Positions 24,739 to 32,861 of a stretch of 64,000 nt of DNA are shown here, in pieces; the stretch's first letter is position 1; the number at the start of each line of letters is the position of its first letter. The position numbers and the translations under genes were made by a program. A model generated the notes under the pieces. The model did not search any database and was not told the origin of the DNA. It saw only the letters and a program-made list of their open reading frames with translations. Origin of the DNA: Maritimibacter sp. HL-12 (GTDB lineage: Bacteria; Pseudomonadota; Alphaproteobacteria; Rhodobacterales; Rhodobacteraceae); assembly GCF_900177545.1 (NCBI RefSeq), contig NZ_FXBQ01000001.1, positions 434,001-498,000 on the forward strand. The letters are read 5' to 3'.

Positions 24739-25881
24739 TCAGCGCATGACCTGGTCGGGATCGGCGGCGGCGACGCGCCAGACCGGCACGAGGGTGGCGG
24801 CGGTATAGGGCAGCACGGTGATCAGGAAGAGCGCGGCGATCTGCACCCCGTCGAAGCGCGGTGTAAGCGCGAAATCGGGGTAGATCACCGACCAGCCCTT
24901 GAGGATCGGTGCGAACAGCCCGGCCTGGAAGGTGAAGACGTGCAGATAGCCCGCCAGCGTGCCGATCAGGAAAGCGCCCGCCGAGATCAGCGCGCCCTCC
25001 CACAGCTTCATCGCGATCACGTCGGTCATGTTCCAGCCCACCGCCTTCAGAATGCCGATCTCGCGGGCCTCTTCCGCCGACAGGCCCGAAGCCTTCTCGG
25101 CGGCGAAGATGGCGAAGGCGAGCAGCGCCGCCGCGGCGAGCGCGACCATGATGCCCTCGCGCCACGAAAACAGCTTCTGGTAGGTGCGCGAGATGTCGTC
25201 GCGGGTGATGAACCGTGCCTCGGGCAGCAGGGCACTGGCCTTGGACATGATGGTTTCGATCTCGCGACTGTTGCGGACCGTCACTGCGATATCGGTATAG
25301 ACACCGCCCGGAAGGCCGAAGAAATCACGAAAATCCGCCTCGTTCAGCAAGATCAGGTCGGTCGACACGAGCGCGCTTTCGGAACTGATCCGCTCGACCA
25401 CGTCGAAGCGCACGAGGTCGCCGGAATAGCGGCTGAGAAACAGCGGCGCGGTCTCCCAGAACATCCCGCGCACCCGTGGCACGCCTTCGCCGATCATCGC
25501 CTCGCCGGGGGCCAGCACGCGGTCGGGGTCGAGCGGCACCATCAGCGTGTAGTTGGCACCGTTCACGCTGTCGTAGAAGTAGCCCCAGAGCCGCCCCTCG
25601 ACGCGGGTGACACCGCGGATCGCCGCGAGATCGTCGATCACGTCGCCCTTGATCATGTCGTGCCGCCCCATCGCGAGGTTCTGCACGATCAGTTCGGGCG
25701 CCTCCGCGAGCACCGTGTCGGCCTCGTGGCGCAGCGCTGAGGAAAACAGCAGCGCCGAGGCGACGACGAAGACCACGAGCGCATAGATCACCACCAGCCC
25801 GATGTTCTTGCCCCGCCTGCGGGCGAGGGCGGCAAGGGTATAGTCGGCCAGCGCGCGCTGGCGGCGGAAGGCTGGGGTCAT
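24739..25881 (-). CDS. FtsX-type ABC transporter permease
   Basis: Membrane protein of 380 aa: one N-terminal helix (about 27-48), a large periplasmic domain (about 50-240), then three C-terminal helices in an FtsX block containing ASGLSAEEAREIGILKAVGW, the coupling region to the ATPase. This is the MacB/LolC four-helix architecture. It is followed by its ATPase and preceded by a small anchored protein with a 4-bp overlap. Being next to NosL proteins rather than lipoprotein-sorting genes suggests a role in moving or loading a metal or metalloprotein, but the substrate is unknown. Confidence 0.9.
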   Translation of the reverse strand: MTPAFRRQRALADYTLAALARRRGKNIGLVVIYALVVFVVASALLFSSALRHEADTVLAEAPELIVQNLAMGRHDMIKGDVIDDLAAIRGVTRVEGRLWGYFYDSVNGANYTLMVPLDPDRVLAPGEAMIGEGVPRVRGMFWETAPLFLSRYSGDLVRFDVVERISSESALVSTDLILLNEADFRDFFGLPGGVYTDIAVTVRNSREIETIMSKASALLPEARFITRDDISRTYQKLFSWREGIMVALAAAALLAFAIFAAEKASGLSAEEAREIGILKAVGWNMTDVIAMKLWEGALISAGAFLIGTLAGYLHVFTFQAGLFAPILKGWSVIYPDFALTPRFDGVQIAALFLITVLPYTAATLVPVWRVAAADPDQVMR

Positions 25882-26222
25882 CGGATCACCTGCGCTTCAT
25901 CGAAGCCGAGCGTGCCCCGGCCGAAATTGCGGTTGAGGGGCGCGAAGGTGCCCGAGGGGAAATGCTCGAATGACATCGGATTGTCCTGAAACGGCGCATG
26001 GAGGTCGGCCATCGCCGGGTGACGGGTGTAGCGCGCCTCGGTGAACAGCGCGAGATCGGTCAGCCCGACCGTTCGCACCAGCGCGGCGGAGGCTTCCATC
26101 CGGGCCTGCCCGGGGGCCTTCGAAAGCGCCGCGTGCAGGGCCGCGAGCGCGAGCCCCGCCGCCCCCGCGCCGAGGAGCGCGAAGGCGACGCTGGAACGCC
26201 GCAAGCGGGGGCGGGTGCTCAT
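25878..26222 (-). CDS. Small membrane-anchored protein of unknown function
   Basis: Not recognised. It has 114 aa with a short basic N-terminus, one hydrophobic helix (about 12-31) and a periplasmic remainder rich in His and Phe: RYTRHPAMADLH (64-75) and FQDNPMSFEHFPSG (78-91). No Cys is present; His, Met and Asp residues could bind metal weakly. Its start overlaps the nosL stop by 4 bp and its stop overlaps the FtsX-type permease start by 4 bp, so it is an integral member of the operon. A substrate-presenting or adaptor role for the ABC permease is plausible but unproven. Confidence 0.75.
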   Translation of the reverse strand: MSTRPRLRRSSVAFALLGAGAAGLALAALHAALSKAPGQARMEASAALVRTVGLTDLALFTEARYTRHPAMADLHAPFQDNPMSFEHFPSGTFAPLNRNFGRGTLGFDEAQVIR

Positions 26223-26767
26223 TCGAAACGGCCCGCGTCGAGGCCGACGAGCATGTCGCCGGTGACATCGCCGAAGGCGACGAGCCGTTTGCCGCGATGG
26301 TCGCGCATGTAGTCGGTGGCGTCGGCCTCGGTCATCAACGGCACCAGCTCGTGCCCCATCGGGCCGAGCACGTCCGAACCGATGGCATAGAGCGCGTCTT
26401 CGGCTGCCACCAGTTTGAGGCCGTAATACTCCGTCACCCCCATCCCGGCGATCTGGTCGCGGCTGCGGCCGGGCGCGTATTTCTCGAGGTCGTCGAGGTA
26501 TTTGAAGAAGTCCTTGGCACCGTCGAAATGCACCGCCTCGCCGTCATCCCAGAGCACGGTGGCCACCCATTCGGGATACTTGGCGACGAACATGCCGCAG
26601 ACCGGGCAGGTATCGCGCGGGCCGGGCGCGGGCAGATCCACCGGTGCGGCAGCGGCACGGGCGGAGCGGGGGGCAAGGCCGATCCCCGCCAGCATCGCGG
26701 CGGAGGAGAGCGTGGCAAGCAGACGCCGACGGTCGGCGCGGTGATCGTGCGATTGGCACATGTTCAA
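26219..26767 (-). CDS. nosL: NosL-family copper-binding protein
   Basis: Periplasmic protein of 182 aa. After a Tat-like or Sec signal (DRRRLLATLSSAAMLAGIGL, 12-31) it has the NosL motif CPVCGM (C54, C57, M59) followed by the FDG-containing sheet (VHFDGAKDFFKYL, 79-91). NosL proteins bind Cu(I) and deliver it to nitrous oxide reductase, but no nosZ, nosR or nosDFY is in the window. It lacks the lipobox Cys usual for NosL lipoproteins. Met3 (MCQSHDH) is an alternative start, and the His/Cys-bearing leader MCQSHDHR is unusual. Confidence 0.88.
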   Translation of the reverse strand: MNMCQSHDHRADRRRLLATLSSAAMLAGIGLAPRSARAAAAPVDLPAPGPRDTCPVCGMFVAKYPEWVATVLWDDGEAVHFDGAKDFFKYLDDLEKYAPGRSRDQIAGMGVTEYYGLKLVAAEDALYAIGSDVLGPMGHELVPLMTEADATDYMRDHRGKRLVAFGDVTGDMLVGLDAGRFE

Positions 26768-26822
26768 TCCTCGCGTTCAGGGAAGCGGCCGCCCCGGGGT
26801 GAACCGGGGCGGCCTGAGTGGC

Positions 26823-27434
26823 TCAGTTGCCGGAGGCCGCGCGCGCCTTGCGCTCGGCGCGGCGGGCCCGGATCTTGATGGTGCCTTCCGCCATGTCGGC
26901 ATAGGCCGCGCGCAGGGCGTCATCGAAGCCGACGATGCGCGTGCCCTCGGCTTCGGCGGCGGCGGCCTCGGCCTTGGAGGCATCGCCGTAGGCCCATTTC
27001 GAATGCGCCGTCATCGTGCCCGCCTTGGCGGGGTTGAGGACATAGGCCATGTCCGCCGTATCGACGAGCGGCTTGATCTCGGCCTCCGCGCCGGCATCGC
27101 CGGCGTAGATCGTCTTCGGCCCGCGATCCATGTTGATCGACAGGCTGATCGCCGCGCAATGCAGCGAACAGGTGCCATCGACGGTGTCGTCGTCATAGAC
27201 GATGAGGTGGCGGGTGTGACTCCATTGCTGGCGCACCATGCCGCAATAGGGGCAGCGCGGGTATTTCTCGAACTCGTTTTCCAGCGGCGCGGTGTCGACC
27301 TTGAGGAAGCTGGCGGGGCCGTTCTCGGCCGTCCAGTCCCACGGGGCCTGCATCTGGGCCTGGGCATTGGCTGCGCCGGCGGCGGCGGCGAGCGCACCGG
27401 TGGAGGTGGTAAGAATGAATTGGCGACGGTTCAT
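26823..27434 (-). CDS. Second NosL-like protein with Tat signal and extra Cys pair
   Basis: 203-aa periplasmic protein starting MNRRQFILTTSTGALAAAAG (twin-arginine signal with the RRQFI motif). CPYCGM (C61, C64, M66) is the NosL-type metal motif; a second set, GTCSLHCAA (C89, H92, C93), lies 25 residues later, giving four Cys and one His that could hold copper. The C-terminal third is Ala/Lys/Arg-rich. It precedes nosL by 55 bp on the same strand. It may act in series with the first NosL, for example as acceptor and donor, before the ABC module. Confidence 0.82.
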   Translation of the reverse strand: MNRRQFILTTSTGALAAAAGAANAQAQMQAPWDWTAENGPASFLKVDTAPLENEFEKYPRCPYCGMVRQQWSHTRHLIVYDDDTVDGTCSLHCAAISLSINMDRGPKTIYAGDAGAEAEIKPLVDTADMAYVLNPAKAGTMTAHSKWAYGDASKAEAAAAEAEGTRIVGFDDALRAAYADMAEGTIKIRARRAERKARAASGN

Positions 27435-27543
27435 GATGATCGTCTTTCCTGTCTGGGTATGCCGTGATCAGACGTCCACACAGGCCACGCCTGGATCAGG
27501 CGCGGGCGGGACGTCGCAAGATACGCGGATTACGCGGTGACCC

Positions 27544-27577
27544 GAGCCGTCGTCGAAGGGACGTACAACAACGGCTC
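27544..27577 (-). other. 12-bp RNA hairpin at the end of the DUF2946-like gene
   Basis: In the minus-strand transcript GAGCCGUUGUUG pairs with CGACGACGGCUC over 12 bp (two G-U pairs) around a 10-base loop. The hairpin overlaps the stop codon of the upstream gene and has no U-run, so it may be a processing or stability element, or a Rho-dependent end, between that gene and the NosL genes. Confidence 0.45.
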
Positions 27578-27995
27578 AGGCGCGCGCCATGACAGGCGGG
27601 CCCCGGATCGGCCTCGGGCCGGGAAAGCGGGCCTCGGTCAGCGAGGCCGTCTCGAATTGCAGCCGGATCACTTCGACCGGGACGACATCGAAGATCGGGG
27701 AGTCGAGGGAGACCGGCTCTCCGAAGGCCATGACAGAGGCGTTTTCGCAGATCGGGCAATCATGCGAGGGATCGACCGGCCCTTCGCCCAAGGCGATCAC
27801 CTCGATGCCGTTGCCGGTGCAGATCTCCATGAACCCGAACCGGGCGTCGGGCGCAGCCTTGCCAAGAGCTTTCACAGCCACCGCGCCGATATGGTCGGCG
27901 TAGAAAGCGAATTGCACCAGCATCGCCAATAACGCCAGCGCGCGGGCCACCGGGCCAGCGACAGCGTGAAGCGATATCAGGCGGCGCACCTGCAT
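27576..27995 (-). CDS. DUF2946-like membrane-anchored Cys protein
   Basis: 139-aa protein with one N-terminal hydrophobic segment (about 18-43) and a periplasmic domain holding SHDCPICE (H78, C80, C83) and a single C59. The CPxC centre and the RGPP end (residues 131-134) fit the DUF2946 family, which occurs beside copper-handling genes. It is upstream of and co-directional with the two NosL genes, separated by 141 bp containing a hairpin. Its placement supports a metal-related, probably copper-related, role for the whole group. Family assignment is from motif pattern only. Confidence 0.7.
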   Translation of the reverse strand: MQVRRLISLHAVAGPVARALALLAMLVQFAFYADHIGAVAVKALGKAAPDARFGFMEICTGNGIEVIALGEGPVDPSHDCPICENASVMAFGEPVSLDSPIFDVVPVEVIRLQFETASLTEARFPGPRPIRGPPVMARA

Positions 27996-28233
27996 CGGGT
28001 GTCGTACTCCCGCGACGGTTTCCGGTTTCAGATCTAGGCGGTGGCAACTGGCCGCTCAATTCGCCAATTGGTCGCAACGGCTGCACCTTTCGGGATTGTC
28101 GATCTCGACGGCAGAGCTGCCCGGCGGACACCCGCTGGGGGTTTTGGCGATCCCTCCGGCCACCGCCTCCCCTATCGCATTGCCCCGAGCGGTCTGGTTT
28201 GCGATAACCGCGTTGGACAGTCCGGGGGGAATC

Positions 28234-29769
28234 ATGGACGGAACCGACGAACAGCATTGGGGCCCGTTCGGCCGGCCCCTGTTCGAAGATCCCTCGGCGC
28301 GGGCGCTCTCGCGCGTTGGTGTGCTGGATGTCGGATCGAACTCGGTGCGGCTCGTGGTGTTCGACGGCGCGGCACGCTCACCGGCCTATTTCTTCAACGA
28401 AAAGATCCTATGCGGCCTCGGTGCGGGGCTCTCGGAAACCGGCAAGCTCAACCCCGAGGGCCGGGTGCGCGCGATGGCGGCGATCAAGCGGTTCAAGCTG
28501 CTGGCCGAGGCCATGGACCTGCCGCCGCTGTCGGCCGTTGCCACCGCGGCACTGCGCGATGCCGAGGACGGGCCGGGATTTCGCGCCGAGATCGAGCGCG
28601 AAACCGGGATCCGGCTCTATGTCATCGACGGCGCGGAGGAGGCCCGGCTTTCGGCGCAGGGCGTTCTGCTGGGTTGGCCCGAAGCGGAGGGGCTGATGTG
28701 CGACATCGGCGGCTCCTCGATGGAACTGGCGGAGATTTCCGGCGGGCAGGTCGGGCGGCGGCTGACCTCCGAACTCGGGCCGCTCAAGCTGACCTCGGTG
28801 AAGGGCGGCAAGAAAGGCCTGAAAGCCTACGTGAAAACCGTCATGGAGCGGCTCGCCGGCGAGATCGGCACCCGGCCCAAGCGGCTCTACCTCGTCGGCG
28901 GATCGTGGCGCGCGATTGCCAAGCTCGACATGCTGCGGCGCAACTACCCGCTCTGGGTGCTGCACGAATACCGGATGACGCCGAAGGAACTGGGCAAGAC
29001 GCTTGACTGGATCGCGGCCTCCGACCTCGACGAATTGCGCGTCAGAACGGGCACATCCGGCGCGCGGATGGCGCTGGTGCCGGTGGCGGCGGTGGTGCTC
29101 AAGCGGCTGGTGCGGACCTTCCAGCCGCGCGAGATCGCGGTTTCGGCCTATGGTATCCGCGAGGGGCTTCTCTACGAACAGATGCCCGACCAGCTCCGGA
29201 TGCGCGACCCGCTGATCGAAGCCTGTCGTTTCGCCGAGCAGAAAGACGCGCGGATTCCCGGCTTCGGCAAGGGGCTCTACGAATTTCTTTCCCCGCTCTA
29301 CAAGGGCGCGAGCCCGGCGCGGCTGCGGATCGTGCGTGCCGCCTGCTACCTGCACGATGTAAGCTGGCGCGCCCACCCCGACTACCGTCACGAGGTGACC
29401 TTCGAGGCGGCAACCCGTGCCAACCTCGGCGGGTTGACCCACGAGGAGCGGGTGTTTCTCGGCGTCGCGTTGTTGCACCGCTACAAGTCGAGCCGGGCGG
29501 ATTGCCATTTTGCCGATGTCTTCACCATCCTGCCCGAACGCGAACTGGCGAAAGCCGAGGTGCTGGGCAAGGCGATGCGGTTCGGCGCGATGTTGGCGGT
29601 GGACAAGCCGCACGAGAAGGCGGCCCTGCAGTGGCGGCCTAAGAAGCGCGAGTTGCACATCGAGATTGACCGCGACGCCGCCGATCTGCTTGGCGAGGTG
29701 GCGCGGGCGCGGCTCGATGGGCTGGCGCAGGCGCTCGGGGCAGAGGCTGTGGTGAAGATCCGGGGCTGA
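28234..29769 (+). CDS. ppx: Exopolyphosphatase / pppGpp phosphohydrolase family protein
   Basis: Ppx/GppA protein of 511 aa that removes terminal phosphate from polyphosphate (or hydrolyses pppGpp). The actin-like fold motifs are LDVGSNSVRLVVFD (30-43), the catalytic-Glu region ATAALRDAEDG and DIGGSSMEL. The C-terminal half has an HD-like helical region (CYLHDVSWRAHPDYRHE) as in long Ppx forms. ATG 28234 with GGGGGGAAT upstream is preferred over an open extension from 28096. Its stop is 4 bp from the next, convergent gene. Alphaproteobacteria usually follow ppx with rlmE; that is not the case here. Confidence 0.92.
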   Translation: MDGTDEQHWGPFGRPLFEDPSARALSRVGVLDVGSNSVRLVVFDGAARSPAYFFNEKILCGLGAGLSETGKLNPEGRVRAMAAIKRFKLLAEAMDLPPLSAVATAALRDAEDGPGFRAEIERETGIRLYVIDGAEEARLSAQGVLLGWPEAEGLMCDIGGSSMELAEISGGQVGRRLTSELGPLKLTSVKGGKKGLKAYVKTVMERLAGEIGTRPKRLYLVGGSWRAIAKLDMLRRNYPLWVLHEYRMTPKELGKTLDWIAASDLDELRVRTGTSGARMALVPVAAVVLKRLVRTFQPREIAVSAYGIREGLLYEQMPDQLRMRDPLIEACRFAEQKDARIPGFGKGLYEFLSPLYKGASPARLRIVRAACYLHDVSWRAHPDYRHEVTFEAATRANLGGLTHEERVFLGVALLHRYKSSRADCHFADVFTILPERELAKAEVLGKAMRFGAMLAVDKPHEKAALQWRPKKRELHIEIDRDAADLLGEVARARLDGLAQALGAEAVVKIRG

Positions 29770-29773
29770 AGCC

Positions 29774-30079
29774 TCAGATATCGGTTTCGCCCGTTTCCGG
29801 CTCCGCCATCGGCTTGCGGCGGATGATGATATCGCCGTTCGGCAAACGCTCGGGCGGCTGGAACTGGCTGAGATCGCCGAGCCAATCGGTCAGCTTGCTC
29901 CAACCTTCTTCGCTTTCATCCATCAAGCCGCGCAGGAGCAGCCTCATCCCCTCCGAGAGCATCTGGGCACCCTCGGAAACCTGCGGGTTGGGCTGAGGCG
30001 CATCGTCGTCGGCCAGCGCAAAGGCCGGCGCGAAGGCGAGCGCGGCGACAAGGGCGTAAACAGGCATGCGATGTGTCAT
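29774..30079 (-). CDS. Small exported protein of unknown function
   Basis: 101 aa beginning MTHRMPVYALVAALAFAPAF, a Sec signal peptide ending near ALA (21-23), then an acidic amphipathic helical region (SEGAQMLSEGMRLLLRGLMDE) and a tail PPERLPNGDIIIRRK. Not recognised as a characterised family. The start at 30079 is chosen because it begins at the signal peptide; the open frame runs 15 codons further upstream. It follows the 30121-31155 gene by 41 bp on the same strand and may be co-transcribed. Likely periplasmic. Confidence 0.7.
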   Translation of the reverse strand: MTHRMPVYALVAALAFAPAFALADDDAPQPNPQVSEGAQMLSEGMRLLLRGLMDESEEGWSKLTDWLGDLSQFQPPERLPNGDIIIRRKPMAEPETGETDI

Positions 30080-30120
30080 GACGCCTATGTGGGGGCGCGT
30101 GCGCGCGCTGTCAAACCGGC

Positions 30121-31155
30121 TCAAAGCGAAAGATCGAGGGTGACCGGAAAATGGTCGGAGGCCATCAGCAGCGCCTCGCGCAGTTCCGGCGTGTTGTAGC
30201 AGTCGGGGTCGTCGAACGGGTGCCAGATCCGCCAGCGCTGACCGGCCCCGGCGCGCAGATCCAACGACACCATGATGTAGTCAAGCAGGGCTTCGAGGTA
30301 GCGCTCTTCCTGGTGAATGTAGAACCGCGCGGTAACCGGGATTGCCCCGGCGCGGCGGGTGAAGGCCAGCCGGGCGTTGGGATCGTAGAGCCTCGGGCCG
30401 CCGTCTTCGCCCATCACGATCTCGACCCCGGAGCGGCCGAAGAGCTTTTCGTATTCATCGAGGCCGGGGCCATCGTTGAAATCGCCCAGCACGATCAGCG
30501 ACTCGCCCGCCGCAAGGTGCTGCACCACGCGCTGGCGCAGCCAGACGCATTGCGCAAGCTGCTTGCGCCGGTTCTCGATGCCGAGCCGCATCGCCTCGTC
30601 GGGGCTTTCCGCCCCGATCGGGGCCTTCGATTTCATGTGCACCCCGATCATCCGGAACCGCCGCCCGGTTTCCTTCACCGTCACCAGCGCCTCGAGCGGC
30701 GGCTTGGAAAAACGGATCAGTTCCGGCTGGGCGTCGGCGTCGATATCGAAGCGGAACACCCCGTCGAAGCGCGGCGCGTCGCGCGCCCCTTTCTTGCCGG
30801 TTTCATCGCCTTGCGGATCGTGCACCGCGTCGAACACATCGGGGTTGTAGAGCAGCGCGATTTCCTGCTGGGTGTCATTGCGAAACCCGAGCAGCGCCTT
30901 GCGCGCGCGCAGCCCGTAGGCGTGGGCGAAAGTTTCCAGCGCGCGCACGGTCGAACGGCGGCGGTTGTCGTCCGGGGCCTCGATGACCATGATCGCGTCG
31001 GCGTCCATCGCGGTGAAGACGATGCCGAGCGAGGCAAGTTGATCGCCGCGCTTGACGTCCTGCCGGGCCGACCAGTCGTGATCTTCCAGAAGCCCGCCTT
31101 CATCATCGAACAGGGAATTGAACCACTCGATGTTGTAGGTCGCAATGCGTAACAC
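30121..31155 (-). CDS. Endonuclease/exonuclease/phosphatase-fold protein
   Basis: 344-aa hydrolase of the EEP (DNase I-like) fold. It starts VLRIATYNIEWFN with the metal-site Asn, then VIEAPDD (catalytic-Glu position), IGVHMKSKAP, LIVLGDFNDGPG (catalytic Asp and Asn) and ends with ASDHFPVTLDL (catalytic Asp-His). GTG at 31155 is chosen because AGGAGG lies about 9 bp upstream and the conserved motif starts at once. No signal peptide is visible, so it is probably cytoplasmic. The substrate (nucleic acid, phospholipid or sugar phosphate) cannot be read from sequence. Confidence 0.88.
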   Translation of the reverse strand: MLRIATYNIEWFNSLFDDEGGLLEDHDWSARQDVKRGDQLASLGIVFTAMDADAIMVIEAPDDNRRRSTVRALETFAHAYGLRARKALLGFRNDTQQEIALLYNPDVFDAVHDPQGDETGKKGARDAPRFDGVFRFDIDADAQPELIRFSKPPLEALVTVKETGRRFRMIGVHMKSKAPIGAESPDEAMRLGIENRRKQLAQCVWLRQRVVQHLAAGESLIVLGDFNDGPGLDEYEKLFGRSGVEIVMGEDGGPRLYDPNARLAFTRRAGAIPVTARFYIHQEERYLEALLDYIMVSLDLRAGAGQRWRIWHPFDDPDCYNTPELREALLMASDHFPVTLDLSL

Positions 31156-31255
31156 GGGCCTTGGCCTCCTCGCGTGGCACAGCCCGAGCATAAGGTGTTT
31201 CCATGGTGTTTTGAAGCGCGGCGCGTCGGGTGCGCCGCAACCCCGGGCCAGCGGT

Positions 31256-32809
31256 TCAGAACAGCGAGCCCTGTTCGGGGGGCGGTTTCGGCGCGGCCTT
31301 TTTCGCCGCATGTTTCACCCCACCGCCATCCGGCGCAAACCTGCCATCGGAAAACTCGATTTCGAGGCTGGCGGCGGCCTTGGCCGCCTTTGCGCTGGTC
31401 ACCACCGCGCCGTCGCCCCGCACCACGGCATAGCCGCGTTTGAGCGTTTCGGTGTAGCCGAGGGTCTGGCGGGTGCGGTCGAGGCTTTCGAGCCGGTCGC
31501 GCCAGAGGCGGGTTTGGGCCGAGGCGGCGCGGGCGAGGCGCGCGGAGAGCGCCTCGAACTCGCGGGCACGCCGGGCGCGGGCTTCTTCGACACGGGCGGG
31601 ATCGAGACGGCGGGCGCGATCCTGCAATTCGCGCGCCTTCAGCCCGGCGGCCCGCGTCAACGCCGGGGCCAAACGGCCGGCGGCGCTGGCGAGCCGGTCG
31701 CGGCGCCGGTCGATCCGGCCGGTGAGCAGGCTCGGCCGCAATCCGCCCGCGGCGCGGGTAAGCCGGACATGGCCGAGATTGGTAAGCGCCCTGAGCGCGG
31801 CGGGAAGCCGTTCGCCCGCGCGATCAAACCGCTGGCGGGGGCCGTCGAGCAGCGCATCCGGGCGCGGCAGCAGGCGGGACAGGTCGGCAAGCCGCTGGCC
31901 GCGGCGGGTGAGCCATTGGGTGAGCGCGGCGGTGAGACGGGCCTCCTGTTCCGCCGTCCAGGCCAGCAGGTCTCGGCGCACCGGCACCGCCATCTCCGCG
32001 GCCGCCGTCGGCGTCGGCGCGCGCCGGTCGGCCGCGAAATCTATCAGCGTGGTGTCGGTTTCGTGCCCCACCGCCGAGATCAGCGGGATCTTCGAGGCGG
32101 CGGCGGCGCGAACGACGATTTCCTCGTTGAAACCCCACAAATCCTCGATCGACCCGCCCCCGCGCGCGACGATGATGAGGTCAGGCCGGGGCAGCGCACC
32201 GCCGGGGGCGAGCGCGTTGAACCCCTCGATCGCGCGCGCCACCTCCGGCGCGCATCCGGCGCCCTGCACCGCCACCGGCCAGATCAGCACCTTGCGCGGG
32301 AACCGATCACGCAGCCGGTGCAGGATATCGCGGATCACCGCGCCCGAGGGTGACGTGACCACGCCGATCACCTCCGGCAGATAGGGAATCGCCGCCTTGC
32401 GCTCGGGGGCAAACAACCCTTCGGCGGCGAGCTGGGCCTTGCGTTTCTCCAGCATCGCCATCAGAGCGCCAACGCCCGCGGGCGCAATCTCCTCGATCAC
32501 GATCTGGTATTTCGACTGCCCCGGGAAGGTGGTGAGCCGCCCTGTCGCGACCACTTCCATACCTTCCTCGGGCTGGGTGGCGAGGCGACCGGCAACACCC
32601 TTCCAGATCACCCCCGACAGCACCGCGCGATCGTCCTTGAGATCGAGGTAGACATGGCCCGAGCGCGGCCGCGAGACGCGGCCCACCTCGGCGCGCACGC
32701 GAACATGGGCGAACTCGCCCTCGATCATGCGTTTGACCGCGCCGGAGAGCTCGGAGACGGTGAATTCCGGCGCGTTGCCGGCCTGGGAAGGGTCGTCGAT
32801 CAGGTCCAT
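31256..32809 (-). CDS. xseA: Exodeoxyribonuclease VII large subunit
   Basis: Catalytic subunit (517 aa) of the single-strand exonuclease ExoVII. An N-terminal OB fold (about 15-110, TVSELSGAVKRMIEGEFAHV) is followed by the nuclease core with the conserved GGGSIEDLWGFNEE near residue 216 and the HETD motif (HETDTTLIDFAADRRAPTP). The long Arg/Ala-rich helical region forms the XseB-binding coiled coil. The small subunit xseB is not adjacent. The final stretch (AKKAAPKPPPEQGSLF) is a basic tail. Confidence 0.95.
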   Translation of the reverse strand: MDLIDDPSQAGNAPEFTVSELSGAVKRMIEGEFAHVRVRAEVGRVSRPRSGHVYLDLKDDRAVLSGVIWKGVAGRLATQPEEGMEVVATGRLTTFPGQSKYQIVIEEIAPAGVGALMAMLEKRKAQLAAEGLFAPERKAAIPYLPEVIGVVTSPSGAVIRDILHRLRDRFPRKVLIWPVAVQGAGCAPEVARAIEGFNALAPGGALPRPDLIIVARGGGSIEDLWGFNEEIVVRAAAASKIPLISAVGHETDTTLIDFAADRRAPTPTAAAEMAVPVRRDLLAWTAEQEARLTAALTQWLTRRGQRLADLSRLLPRPDALLDGPRQRFDRAGERLPAALRALTNLGHVRLTRAAGGLRPSLLTGRIDRRRDRLASAAGRLAPALTRAAGLKARELQDRARRLDPARVEEARARRAREFEALSARLARAASAQTRLWRDRLESLDRTRQTLGYTETLKRGYAVVRGDGAVVTSAKAAKAAASLEIEFSDGRFAPDGGGVKHAAKKAAPKPPPEQGSLF

Positions 32810-32861
32810 GGCCGCGAGACTAGCGCCGGGCGCGGCGCGGGGCCAGTGCCGATCTCCTGTC

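Noticed and set aside
24728-25165. Apparent fusion of the ABC ATPase to upstream sequence
   Set aside because: The extra residues are a shifted frame of the FtsX-type permease gene; the ATPase begins at 24727.
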